A stretch of DNA of 64,000 bases, taken from assembly GCA_002159075.1 (NCBI GenBank), contig LZRT01000087.1, positions 1 through 64,000 of the forward strand, read 5' to 3'. The DNA comes from Bacillus thermozeamaize. GTDB taxonomy: Bacteria; Bacillota; Bacilli; ZCTH02-B2. This document shows positions 9,447 to 18,251 of this stretch, piece by piece. The notes under the pieces are model-generated. The model did no database searches and was not told the origin of the DNA. It saw only the letters and a program-made list of their open reading frames with translations. How positions within the stretch are numbered: position 1 is the stretch's first letter; the number at the start of each line of letters is the position of its first letter. The position numbers and the translations under genes are program-made.

Positions 9447-10790
9447 TCAGCCCTCCCCGCACCAACGCTGCGTAATTTCCGGCGGCGCACCTTCTACCAC
9501 AAGTTTTTTCGCCGCTTTTTTCAACCGACCTGTTCGCCGGAATTGACGATTTTCGGGGTCATACCGAAAAATGGCGTTCAGAACTGGCTTCTCAGCTCCT
9601 TCAAAATCCATCAGTTCCGCGATCTCAAACACCACGCGCTTTCCGGTTGCCGACTCATACTTTTGGAACACGATCAGATCAAATGTCATGGCTACCTGCG
9701 ACGCGGCGGTGCGGTTGTTTCCGGCGAGCTGTACAAGCCGAACTGCGGCTTCCTCCGGGCCGTTCGCATGAATGGTAAGGTGTACCGTATGTCCGGTGTT
9801 AGCCGCCACCAGCGCCTGCTGGGCGGCGTACTCGTCGCGAACCTCCCCTATGATGATTATGTCCGGATTTTGCCGCAGGCTCATTTTGATGAGTTTTGCG
9901 ATCGGATACGCCTTGCGCTCGTCCTCATGATCCTTCACCACGAAAGAAGCTATATTGGGATAGTCCTTATACGTCGTCTTGGCCTTGAGCATCATCTCTT
10001 CGCTGTCCTCGATGGTCAGGATTCGAGTCAACGGATCGTAGTATTTTGGAAGACGAATGAGTTGCGTAGTCTTGCCGCTGTTGGTGCCGCCAGCGATGAT
10101 GACGTTGACTCCATAAGGAATCACATCACGAAAGAAATTTGAGATTTCCTGTGAGATGTTACCGTATTTGATGCACTCTTCATCCGAATAAACGTCCGGC
10201 GGAAATTTTCGGATTGAGATGACCGGGCTGCCGGTGGACACTCCGCCGCGCGTCACGTCCATCGTAACGTTGATCCGAAAACCCCGGTAATTGGCGTCGA
10301 TGATCGGCTCGTTTGCCGTCAGCGTTTTTCCAACCGGGGCCAGCATCTTGTCGATGGTCCGATACAAATGATCAACATCCCGAAAGCGAATCTCCTTCAT
10401 GTGAACCGGGAACCCGTCTTTCTCCACGATCACTTCCGTCGGGCTGTTAATTTCGATGCTGGATATGCTCGGATCGTCCAGCGCCGGTTGCAGCACGCCC
10501 ATTTCCGTGATTTCGGTCTGAATATGGCTGATCACATCCTGTAATTCCATCGAGAATTTAAACTCCCGTTGCTCCTTGATGAAGTCCGAAATATGGAACT
10601 TCACTCGGTTACGTGCCTGCTCGTCAATAATCGCCTGGACAAATTCGTCGTTGTAATGTTCGATCAAATGCCTTTGAACACGTTCCAAAAGGGCTTTTAG
10701 GTTCTCTTGGTCCGATTTGCTCCGCGCCGCGCCTTTTTGTTCCTGCCGCTGGTATTGGACGTACTCCCTCGGGTTAATTATGCCGATCAA
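9447..10790 (-). CDS. cpaF: CpaF/TadA-type secretion ATPase
   Basis: A hexameric secretion ATPase of the VirB11/PulE superfamily that powers pilus extension or T4SS function. Walker A is GGTNSGKTT near residue 230, followed by an Asp box (ILTIEDSEEM), Walker B with IIIGEVRDEYA, and the His box (TGHTVHLTIHANGPEEA). The N-terminal helical domain is present. The TTG at 10790, six bases after GGAGGG, is preferred over the upstream ATG because it leaves only a 17-bp overlap with the previous gene. In this locus it could serve both the Tad pilus and, as a VirB11 equivalent, the T4SS. Confidence 0.92.
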   Translation of the reverse strand: MIGIINPREYVQYQRQEQKGAARSKSDQENLKALLERVQRHLIEHYNDEFVQAIIDEQARNRVKFHISDFIKEQREFKFSMELQDVISHIQTEITEMGVLQPALDDPSISSIEINSPTEVIVEKDGFPVHMKEIRFRDVDHLYRTIDKMLAPVGKTLTANEPIIDANYRGFRINVTMDVTRGGVSTGSPVISIRKFPPDVYSDEECIKYGNISQEISNFFRDVIPYGVNVIIAGGTNSGKTTQLIRLPKYYDPLTRILTIEDSEEMMLKAKTTYKDYPNIASFVVKDHEDERKAYPIAKLIKMSLRQNPDIIIIGEVRDEYAAQQALVAANTGHTVHLTIHANGPEEAAVRLVQLAGNNRTAASQVAMTFDLIVFQKYESATGKRVVFEIAELMDFEGAEKPVLNAIFRYDPENRQFRRTGRLKKAAKKLVVEGAPPEITQRWCGEG

Positions 10791-11463
10791 ATTGATCCCT
10801 CCACGTCTGAAAAAGTTCTTCCGGCCGGCTGACAATTTTGTGTTCCTTGAAGTCGCTGTTTTTCGTGAAGCTGAACATCGTCATTCGGTTTTCATTTATC
10901 GAGTAATCTTGTTTCAGCGTCTTGAAGGTTGCATAGGTACGAATCAGGTCAATTGGATTGTCAATAACAAGCACAACGTGATCAGCTTCCCGAAGCGAAA
11001 AGAACGTCATCGGATGGATCATTTGTCCCTGAGTCACTACGAAAATCCAGTTGTATCCGGCAAGGAGCGATTTCAAATACCCCGGAATCTCCATCAGCGT
11101 CTGTTCGTTTTGCAACTTGAGAATTGTCGGCATATCCGGCCTGCTGCCCGGCTGAATAAGCAAACCATCCCATCCATCATGAGTATAAAGGTATCGGTGT
11201 ATATCCTGAACGAACCCTCGATCATAGTCGATGATCAGCTGATCGACCGTTTGCGCCGCTTCAGGTTCAATTCCGAATCGGTACGCAATGCGGGGGATTC
11301 CCAAACAGGGCAGTTCCGCTACAGCGCATGTTTCACTGCGCTTTTTCGCAATCAAAAGCAGTTTCTCAAGCACTTTCAACGTGTCTCCGCCGGCCGGATT
11401 ATTAAGGACCACCATGCAACCTTTCGGGCTCTTTGTGGTTTTGGCTTCCGTCTTTTTGAACAA
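10774..11463 (-). CDS. CpaE-like protein without a P-loop
   Basis: About 229 residues. The overall order of predicted strands and motifs (MVVLNNPAGGDTLKVLEK, WDGLLIQPGSRPDM, WIFVVTQGQM, ADHVVLVIDNPIDLI) is that of ParA/MinD/CpaE ATPases, but the first loop lacks the GKT/S of Walker A. It is probably a non-hydrolysing partner of the CpaE homologue encoded just upstream. A TTG at 11463 lies eight bases after AAGGAGG. Assignment rests on topology and context rather than on a conserved motif. Confidence 0.5.
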   Translation of the reverse strand: MFKKTEAKTTKSPKGCMVVLNNPAGGDTLKVLEKLLLIAKKRSETCAVAELPCLGIPRIAYRFGIEPEAAQTVDQLIIDYDRGFVQDIHRYLYTHDGWDGLLIQPGSRPDMPTILKLQNEQTLMEIPGYLKSLLAGYNWIFVVTQGQMIHPMTFFSLREADHVVLVIDNPIDLIRTYATFKTLKQDYSINENRMTMFSFTKNSDFKEHKIVSRPEELFQTWRDQFDRHN

Positions 11464-11481
11464 GCTCACTTCCTCCTTCCG

Positions 11482-12696
11482 TCAAAATGCGAAAAACCGC
11501 CGCTTCTCTTTCTCGGGAAGCAGCGATTTTATAACCGGAACCAAAGACAAGTTTGGTTTGAACGGATCATACCCGCCCATGTTGTGGATGATGGGCTTCT
11601 CCAGAGCCTTCAAGATTTCGAACGCTTCTTCAAACATCTGTTGCGAAGCAAAGTTGACAACGATGCTTGTCCGGTCACCCGAAAGAGCCGAAGCGGAACC
11701 GGCCAAACGCCCCATGTCCCAGGGTGCGGCCCCAACAGTCGCCACCTGAACGGACGCCCGCCGCCATTCGTGAAGGGCATAAGAGCCGTCCGCAATGATC
11801 CCGACATCCAGCACAACCGCTTCATAACCAAGGGACAGAACTTCCGTCGACGTATCCGGCGTCCGATTCGGGAAAAAATCAATGCCTTCATATGAAAACC
11901 TCATCCCATTCGCACCTTCCGGCATAAACCAGACAATATCGGACGGACGTTCTTCCGCCCGGTACTCGACAAACGCCGTTTTCAGTCCGTTTTGGGCAAG
12001 CAAAACGGCCAGTTGGATCGCAGTATGGGTCGTGCCCGCGCGCCGATGCAATCCTCCGACCGCGACAACGCTGTTGCCGATGATTTTTGTGCGATACACC
12101 ACCTTAGGTATCCCTGGTTCAAAATCTTCCTCCATGATCGGCTCTGCGACGCTTTCCTGGCGTTCTTTCAGCTTCGAAACGGATTGTTTGATTTTTTGAA
12201 GCCTGCCCCGAATACTCCCGATGATCACGTCTTTTGAATCTTTGGAATCGGTTGAAACGAGTTTCTTTTGACTTTTAGGTACTTGACCAGTCAGATCGAT
12301 TTCGCTTTCTCCCAAGTCACGGATCGTTTTCCGGGTCTGAATCCAATTCACCACATCGTCGATGGTGAATTGTTCAACGGGATATACGTCGTATATCCCG
12401 AGCGCCCCAATTTCTTTGATCCATTCCCTGTCCGCCTGAACAGGCAAAATGACGATAAGGCGCGTGTCCGGAATAAACCCCCGAATTTCCCTAAGAATTT
12501 GAACGCTATCCTGCTTGTTTACGACTCCGGTCGTCGCGTCTACGATAGCCAGACCGGCTTCCACTTGTCTGGCCTCAGCCGCGATACGGAATTGTTCGAG
12601 CGTTGCATCCGAACCTGAGACCTCAAACCCACGTTCCTGAAGCACCCTGGACAATTCCCGAGCTGTCAATGAATCAAACACCAAGTGAATCTGCAT
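11482..12696 (-). CDS. cpaE: CpaE-like protein: receiver-like domain plus degenerate MinD/ParA ATPase
   Basis: About 404 residues from the ATG at 12696, which follows GGGAGG. Residues 1-130 form a response-regulator-like fold (IHLVFDSLTARELSRVLQ, AGLAIVDATTG, TRLIVILP). After a charged linker comes a ParA/MinD-like domain with VGGLHRRAGTTHTAIQLA in place of a standard deviant Walker A and AVVLDVGII for Walker B. CpaE proteins place Tad machines at particular cell sites. Overlap with the upstream gene is 23 bp. Confidence 0.7.
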   Translation of the reverse strand: MQIHLVFDSLTARELSRVLQERGFEVSGSDATLEQFRIAAEARQVEAGLAIVDATTGVVNKQDSVQILREIRGFIPDTRLIVILPVQADREWIKEIGALGIYDVYPVEQFTIDDVVNWIQTRKTIRDLGESEIDLTGQVPKSQKKLVSTDSKDSKDVIIGSIRGRLQKIKQSVSKLKERQESVAEPIMEEDFEPGIPKVVYRTKIIGNSVVAVGGLHRRAGTTHTAIQLAVLLAQNGLKTAFVEYRAEERPSDIVWFMPEGANGMRFSYEGIDFFPNRTPDTSTEVLSLGYEAVVLDVGIIADGSYALHEWRRASVQVATVGAAPWDMGRLAGSASALSGDRTSIVVNFASQQMFEEAFEILKALEKPIIHNMGGYDPFKPNLSLVPVIKSLLPEKEKRRFFAF

Positions 12697-13105
12697 CGGA
12701 ACTTCCTCCCTCGAAAAGCCAGTCGATAAACGCCAGAATCGCATCCCGTATTTCCGGCCAAAAATTAAGTATCAAATACCCGACAACAGCAACCCCCAGA
12801 AAATAAAACGCCAGCCGGATCAGCCGCCTGAAAACAAGCCCGCCAACCAGAAGGCACAAAAAAACGACGAGAGCCGCTGCGCCGTACAAGGAACTTCCCG
12901 ACTTGGCAAGCCCCATCAGTTCTTGTGCTTTGCTTTCCATCCGCTTGCCGACTGACTCCGGATTAAACTGACCAACTTCCCCTTTGATCCGTTCCAGGGT
13001 CGAATTGCCGTTGGTCGCCTCATCGGGTTCTTCCGCCATCGCAGGCGCTGCGAAAGCGAATACGAGCAAAAACAAGATGAAACACAGGCCTGAAAGCTTT
13101 ATCAC
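12674..13105 (-). CDS. Exported small membrane protein of the transfer operon
   Basis: 143 residues: a signal peptide ending near APAMAEEPDE, a hydrophilic segment with coiled-coil character (ESVGKRMESKAQELM), then two hydrophobic helices (YGAAALVVFLCLLVGGLVF, FYFLGVAVVGYLILNF) and a short acidic tail. I do not recognise the family. The layout resembles small T4SS membrane subunits. It overlaps the M23 hydrolase gene by four bases (ATGA) and so belongs to the same translational chain. Confidence 0.5.
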   Translation of the reverse strand: MIKLSGLCFILFLLVFAFAAPAMAEEPDEATNGNSTLERIKGEVGQFNPESVGKRMESKAQELMGLAKSGSSLYGAAALVVFLCLLVGGLVFRRLIRLAFYFLGVAVVGYLILNFWPEIRDAILAFIDWLFEGGSSDADSLGV

Positions 13106-14364
13106 TCCCTCGTCCCTCCCCCGAAAAATGACAACGGATCGACCGCTTGCCCACCGACCCTCGTTTCAAAATGCAGATGCGGGCCGGTGGATGCGCCGGT
13201 TGATCCGACCAATCCAATCAAGTCCCCTTGGCGAACGTTGTTGCCTTTTTGTACCTCGATCTGACTCAAATGATAGTATCTCGTCTCCAAGTCGCCATGA
13301 TCCAAAATGACCGCAAGCCCCGCATTGCCAAGAAATCCAGCGTGAACCACTTTCCCATCCTCTGCCGCATACACTTCCGTTCCTTTTTTTGCGGCAATGT
13401 CCACGCCGTTATGCATCTTACGATCTCCGGTAATCGGGTGCACTCGTTCACCAAAGCGCGACGATACCCTTCCTTGGGCTGGCCACAGCAGTTCGCCTTC
13501 AACCGGTACCCAATCCTCGGGAAGCGGATCATGCTCCTTTCCATCGGGATCTTGAAGGAATGAAAGCCAGTATTCCAGCAAAAACTCCTGATCTTCTTCC
13601 TGTGAAATTCCGTGATCGCTCAAGATTTTCTTAAGCGGTTGCCATTCATTCTGCGTCGCTGCTATGTTTGACAATGCTTGAAACGTTATGGTCGTCGTAA
13701 GCTCCCCGCAAGCGGAAGTTGACGAAGTTACACTGGTTTCAGTCCGGTAGCTGTAAACATACACCCCTTGCATCGTTTGTGCTCTCTTTAAGAGTATTTG
13801 GGGCTGGCGAGTGTTTGACGAATGAATCTCGTATCGAGTTATCTCATTCCCATTTTCGTCCTTTTCTTTGATCTCTACGCATGATTGTTGAACAATTTCC
13901 TTCTCGGCTTCTTCCCACTCGAACTTCGGACGAACCAGTTCAAACGTCGCCTCAGGGTCCAGCTTCAGTTCCTTCACATCCCGGATGCCTGCCTGCTGAG
14001 GGTCTCCTAACGTCCGATCCACCGCCGCAAGCCACTCCCAGTCCAGAGCGAATGATTCAACCTGGGCAAGTTGTTCTGGTGTCAGTCCCTCATTCCACTG
14101 AGCGGCAATAGACCGGTACCTTTCAAAAATTTGCTCGTCAGGATCGCTTCGACCGTACTCATATGCCGACTCCCGATCATTTCCTGTAAACAAACCCAAA
14201 ATCGCTTGCTTCGGCAACTCGAAGATCATGTAATAACATATCCAAGCAACCGCAAACATCGCCAGCATTGTCCCCCAAATCGGGGAAGTCTTTATGAGAA
14301 GCATTTTGAGCAGAGAGCGACCAGCTTTCATGAATGCCTTATTCACCCATCGGGAACCCTGCAT
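13102..14364 (-). CDS. M23 (LytM) peptidoglycan endopeptidase, VirB1-like role
   Basis: 420 residues. A membrane helix near the N terminus (WGTMLAMFAVAWICYYMIF) anchors a long extracellular stalk, and the C terminus is a complete M23 metallopeptidase: HNGVD (zinc His and Asp, about residue 315) and HLHFE (about residue 397), with WPAQGRVSSRFGER as the usual entry motif. It should cut cell-wall cross-links to let the secretion channel through, as VirB1/CwlT-type enzymes do in conjugation systems of Gram-positive bacteria. All zinc ligands are present. Confidence 0.85.
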   Translation of the reverse strand: MQGSRWVNKAFMKAGRSLLKMLLIKTSPIWGTMLAMFAVAWICYYMIFELPKQAILGLFTGNDRESAYEYGRSDPDEQIFERYRSIAAQWNEGLTPEQLAQVESFALDWEWLAAVDRTLGDPQQAGIRDVKELKLDPEATFELVRPKFEWEEAEKEIVQQSCVEIKEKDENGNEITRYEIHSSNTRQPQILLKRAQTMQGVYVYSYRTETSVTSSTSACGELTTTITFQALSNIAATQNEWQPLKKILSDHGISQEEDQEFLLEYWLSFLQDPDGKEHDPLPEDWVPVEGELLWPAQGRVSSRFGERVHPITGDRKMHNGVDIAAKKGTEVYAAEDGKVVHAGFLGNAGLAVILDHGDLETRYYHLSQIEVQKGNNVRQGDLIGLVGSTGASTGPHLHFETRVGGQAVDPLSFFGGGTRE

Positions 14365-14379
14365 CCTCTCCTTCCCCCA

Positions 14380-16131
14380 TCAAACATAGTAGTCCCGGAT
14401 GATTGACCGCTTTTTCTTCTGAGAAAAGGTTTGTTCCAGTTCATTGTGCCGATCAAGTTTGCCGGTGTTGTTCAGGTGAACCACATAATCGCGTTGATGT
14501 CGATTTTTTAAATCCACCGATGACCAAAATTCCTCACCTGCGGGCCGGTATCCCGCAGGAAAATGTGCGTCAGGGCCCTTGGCTTGCGGTGCAGGAGCAT
14601 CCTTAGTCGGCATGACAGGCAGTTTCTCCAAGGCTGTATTGACGAAGCGAGAAACGCCATGAACACTTTTATTGATAGTCGGAACAGCTTTTACCGCTGT
14701 CCAAGAAGCGCTTTTCCCGACCGCTCGTCCTGCCGCACCGGCAACTGCGCCGCCAATCATTGTCCCGGCCACCGGGTTGCCTGTCATCGTTCCCAACGTA
14801 AAACCTGCCATTGCTCCAGCCGTCACGCCAACCGCCCTGAGTCCATATCCCGCGACCCTTCCACCGTAAGATGTTGCTCTTGTTGCGACACTCCGCCAAT
14901 TCACTGATGTCTTGGGCATTGATTTCTCAATGGGCATAGCCACTTGTCCAGTGGACGATTCAGATGAAACCTGTCCGGCTAAGGGCGCTCGCCCATCCAC
15001 CGAAGCATATCCCTTTGAACCGGCTTCCATTTTTCCAGTTACATTCCGCGGCTTGAGCATTTTCGTAATCGAAGTAATCCCCGCAAGACCGGCAAACCCT
15101 GCGATGTTCCCCCAAACGCCGCCCCCGCTTTCCTGTGCACCAACCAACTTTCGCACCATATTCGCGATCATCGGTAAGGCGAAGAAGTAAACAATGATAA
15201 GCCACAGTGAAGCGCTTGCGTCGGAAAAACGAAGCAGTAAAAAGAACAGCCCAAGCGCAAGCGCATGAGCTGCCGGAAGGATCATGTTCGAAACGAATTC
15301 ATCCCACCATATTTGTAAGGAGTGACGAAACCTCGGAAAGACGGATAACACGCATGTGATGGGAAACAAAACGATTAGTACCATAAGCATGATTTTACGA
15401 ACGATATACTGATAATTCAAAATGATAATCATCAGTGCTGCTGCGACCACAATGAAAGCCACAGCCAGACTTTTTGTAGCCACCGCGTTCTCATATCCGG
15501 CTCCGTTTCCCCAAAGCATGTTAAGGAATAGATTGGGCTGAACACCGAAGTCAATAAGCGCAGCCCAGATAAGATCGGTGAAGAATTTAACTAGATATGA
15601 CACGAAGCTCCATAAATAATACCCGAACCTCAGCGAGAGGAGCGCAACAATAAACGCGGTGGCATAATCCTTAGTCCTGCTTCTTCCTTCCGCTGACATG
15701 CCATGAAACAAAACTAATATCCCCGTCAGCAGCAATGCGATTACAAGGGGAAGTGGTATGAAATGTTCAAACACACCGTATAACGCATCTATCGCGTCCG
15801 AAGTCCCGAAATCGAACACGCCCAGTACTAGGGAATCAGCGCATTCTTGTTTTCCTACGCAATCTCCCTGCATAAAAGCATCATTAGAACCCGCTGCGGG
15901 ATTTTTTTGGAAAACGAGGATTACCGGGTCTTGCATACCGAGCATATTTAGTAACCAAGTTACCGGGCTAATAAAAAGTTCGGCCATCGTGCGTTCCGCA
16001 ATACCGGGTTTATCGGTTTGCTTGTCGATTTGTTCTCCCAAAATTCCTTTTGAATTTTCATTCTCTGCTGCGGCGGCATCAATAGGAAACAGCAAACAAA
16101 ACGCCAATACCAATATGAAAAAACGATGCAT
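14380..16131 (-). CDS. VirB6/TrbL-like polytopic membrane protein
   Basis: About 583 residues from the ATG at 16131, which overlaps the upstream stop region (TAATATG). It has a signal sequence (FFILVLAFCLLFPIDAAAA), then six or so hydrophobic segments (LPLVIALLLTGILVLFHG, KIMLMVLIVLFPITCVLSVF, AHALALGLFFLLL) and a Gly/Ala-rich, proline-containing cytosolic tail with GRAVGK-type repeats. TrbL/VirB6 proteins form the inner-membrane channel of type IV secretion systems. Identity rests on topology and position beside VirB4. Confidence 0.7.
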   Translation of the reverse strand: MHRFFILVLAFCLLFPIDAAAAENENSKGILGEQIDKQTDKPGIAERTMAELFISPVTWLLNMLGMQDPVILVFQKNPAAGSNDAFMQGDCVGKQECADSLVLGVFDFGTSDAIDALYGVFEHFIPLPLVIALLLTGILVLFHGMSAEGRSRTKDYATAFIVALLSLRFGYYLWSFVSYLVKFFTDLIWAALIDFGVQPNLFLNMLWGNGAGYENAVATKSLAVAFIVVAAALMIIILNYQYIVRKIMLMVLIVLFPITCVLSVFPRFRHSLQIWWDEFVSNMILPAAHALALGLFFLLLRFSDASASLWLIIVYFFALPMIANMVRKLVGAQESGGGVWGNIAGFAGLAGITSITKMLKPRNVTGKMEAGSKGYASVDGRAPLAGQVSSESSTGQVAMPIEKSMPKTSVNWRSVATRATSYGGRVAGYGLRAVGVTAGAMAGFTLGTMTGNPVAGTMIGGAVAGAAGRAVGKSASWTAVKAVPTINKSVHGVSRFVNTALEKLPVMPTKDAPAPQAKGPDAHFPAGYRPAGEEFWSSVDLKNRHQRDYVVHLNNTGKLDRHNELEQTFSQKKKRSIIRDYYV

Positions 16132-16132
16132 A

Positions 16133-18079
16133 TTAACCACCTTGCATCCGATCCCGGATATATCGTTTCCGCTCAGCGTACCGGGGGTCGTTGGGATCGG
16201 TTGTGAAGAGCATGTGTTCAAAAGGAGAGGCGTCGATACGCACAATGACCGATTGGTCGTCGACCTTTACAACCATGTCTCCTTTTCGCGCCTGATGGAC
16301 CAGGAAGTGGGCCTCCCCTTCGGTCAGTGCCAGTTTCCCTTGCACCGCGTCGATGTCCAGCGGTTCCTGGATACCGATGAGTTTTACGGGGCTGTTCTTA
16401 ATCGCGGCCATTCCCGCATGACTGCGTGTAAACACCTCAAGCCCTTGCGTGACGGCCACAACACCAGTGTTGGTGCTGCGTCCTTCCCGATATGCCGCCT
16501 CCGCCCATACGGCTCCAACATCTTCGTCATTGAAAATGTTTTGGCACTCTTCAATGACCAAAAGCTTTTGAGCCTGCGGATTTCGTTTGGCCCAGCGCTC
16601 CATCATCCAGCGCGTTGCGATGAACAGCCCGATTGGCCGCATAATCTCTTGATCAAGGCGATTGATTGCGAATCCGAAGATAGGAGTGCTTCCCAGTTCC
16701 ACATTCGTCTGACTGTCGAAGATGGCATACGACGGCATGTTCCCGGCGCGCGTAAAAGGCTTCAGCATTTCAGCCGCCTTGCGGATCGTCTCGCTTTCAG
16801 AAGCGGCCATTCGCTCGTACAACCCGATCAGTTCCGGCATTTTTTTACGCCTGCGTCCAAACCGGCCTTCTCTTGTTTCCGATTCAAACAAGCTGGCTGG
16901 GTCTTCTGTGATGCCGCATTCCTTGTACTGCTCCCGTATTGCGTTGCCGATAAATACCTTCACTTCTCCCGTGAGCGCCGATGAGTCGTAAACGCGAATC
17001 ATTTTGAACACCACCGCCTGCACCGAGTTCGCAGCCTCTTCGATGTCCACATATCGCGTCCCGTCGGATAGTTCGGTTATCTCCACATCGTAAGGATTGA
17101 TCCTGTGCCGGGATCGTTCGTGAAGTTCCAGATGCGGGCAGCCGATCGCCGCAAGAAAATCCCCGTACTCCCCCTTCCAGTCAATGATCCCGATTTTCCG
17201 GCCATATAAGGCAGAGCGGTGAATGATGAGCATGATCGAAAAAGTCTTTCCTGCTCCTGAACGGCCAATAATGCACATGTGGTAGTTGGAAAGATCGGGA
17301 TGCCAGTTGTCTAGCCACACTGGTCGACCAAACCGATCTTTCCCGATCACCACGCCGCTTCGATGCGAGAGGCTACCGCCGCCGAACGGGAACAAATCGG
17401 CCACATTGGAGCTTTCCAGTGAAAAAAAGCGTTCTTTTTGAATCCTGACCGCCGGTGCGGTCGGCAGAATTGCTTGCAAGGCTTCAAGTTGCCGGCCGTC
17501 CGCCGCGCGCAGGAAGATCGACTTTCCTGCAAACCGCTGAACGAGCGACCGGCACAATTGAACCAAGCCTTTGTATTCCGGTGCGCTTGCAATTACCTGG
17601 ATGGCGACGCGAAAGCTGCGTTCGACGTTGAGCCGGATACGTTTCTGCCTTTCTTTCAGGTCAGCGATTTCATCTCGCATGGCGTCAATTTTTCGTACGT
17701 CCTTCTCGTCCGCCAAATCACTAATCAAACCCGCAATCCGTCTGCCGATAGCATCCAGCTCTTTGTCGTTACTGCTCGGCAGTACATGGATAGCCAGATC
17801 GATATCGCCATTTCCATATTTGCCGTCAATTAAGGAATCCAGCATTCCCGCCCATGTGTTGCCGCTCATGATTTCTGCGAAAAAAGACCGGAAGTACCGG
17901 GCGGGTGTGATTGTTCCGCCGACTTCAACCGCATAGTCCGTTACCTTTTCGCCTTGCGTCTTGTCACCAGGAATCATTTCCTTGATCAAGGACGGTGCGG
18001 CAAAGTCCACGCCGTTTGCTTTTCCCGGATACGCATGCGCATGCGGTTTTTCGTTTTTTGCTTTTTTGATGCCGAACAT
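16133..18079 (-). CDS. virB4: VirB4-like ATPase domain protein
   Basis: About 648 residues. It carries Walker A GRSGAGKT near residue 270, an IIDWKGEYGDF motif, Walker B-like LLVIEECQNIF and the RSTNTGVVAVTQGLE segment of VirB4/TraE/TrsE ATPases, the universal energy source of conjugative T4SSs. The usual VirB4 N-terminal domain is reduced to about 200 residues; a protein resembling that domain is encoded separately two genes upstream. The ATG at 18079 has GGATGAGG just upstream. The frame is intact with no sign of decay. Confidence 0.88.
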   Translation of the reverse strand: MFGIKKAKNEKPHAHAYPGKANGVDFAAPSLIKEMIPGDKTQGEKVTDYAVEVGGTITPARYFRSFFAEIMSGNTWAGMLDSLIDGKYGNGDIDLAIHVLPSSNDKELDAIGRRIAGLISDLADEKDVRKIDAMRDEIADLKERQKRIRLNVERSFRVAIQVIASAPEYKGLVQLCRSLVQRFAGKSIFLRAADGRQLEALQAILPTAPAVRIQKERFFSLESSNVADLFPFGGGSLSHRSGVVIGKDRFGRPVWLDNWHPDLSNYHMCIIGRSGAGKTFSIMLIIHRSALYGRKIGIIDWKGEYGDFLAAIGCPHLELHERSRHRINPYDVEITELSDGTRYVDIEEAANSVQAVVFKMIRVYDSSALTGEVKVFIGNAIREQYKECGITEDPASLFESETREGRFGRRRKKMPELIGLYERMAASESETIRKAAEMLKPFTRAGNMPSYAIFDSQTNVELGSTPIFGFAINRLDQEIMRPIGLFIATRWMMERWAKRNPQAQKLLVIEECQNIFNDEDVGAVWAEAAYREGRSTNTGVVAVTQGLEVFTRSHAGMAAIKNSPVKLIGIQEPLDIDAVQGKLALTEGEAHFLVHQARKGDMVVKVDDQSVIVRIDASPFEHMLFTTDPNDPRYAERKRYIRDRMQGG

Positions 18080-18095
18080 CAAGCCTCATCCCCTT

Positions 18096-18251
18096 TCAGA
18101 CCACCATTTCCGCCCCACACGATACACACGTGCGAATCAGTTTGCCTTCACGGTACTTCAGACGAAATATGGATTTGCCGCATTCGCATCGTCCCGGCAC
18201 TTGCTCCGGTTTCTTTGACTGATCCTTTGTGATAGACGCCCATTTAACCAT
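18096..18251 (-). CDS. 51-residue zinc-ribbon microprotein between the VirB4 halves
   Basis: Translation of this short minus-strand frame gives 51 residues, starting MVKWASITKDQ and carrying CECGKS and CVSCG 22 residues later, i.e. a C-x-C plus C-x2-C pair fit to bind one zinc. The start overlaps the stop of the VirB4 N-domain gene by eight bases and the stop is 14 bases before the VirB4 ATPase start, so it fits exactly into the operon. It may bridge the two VirB4 parts or bind nucleic acid; neither is shown. Confidence 0.7.
   Translation of the reverse strand: MVKWASITKDQSKKPEQVPGRCECGKSIFRLKYREGKLIRTCVSCGAEMVV

Noticed and set aside
13102-14364. M23 protein as a phage endolysin
   Set aside because: It has an N-terminal membrane anchor and lies inside the VirB-like gene series, far from the prophage lysis cassette.
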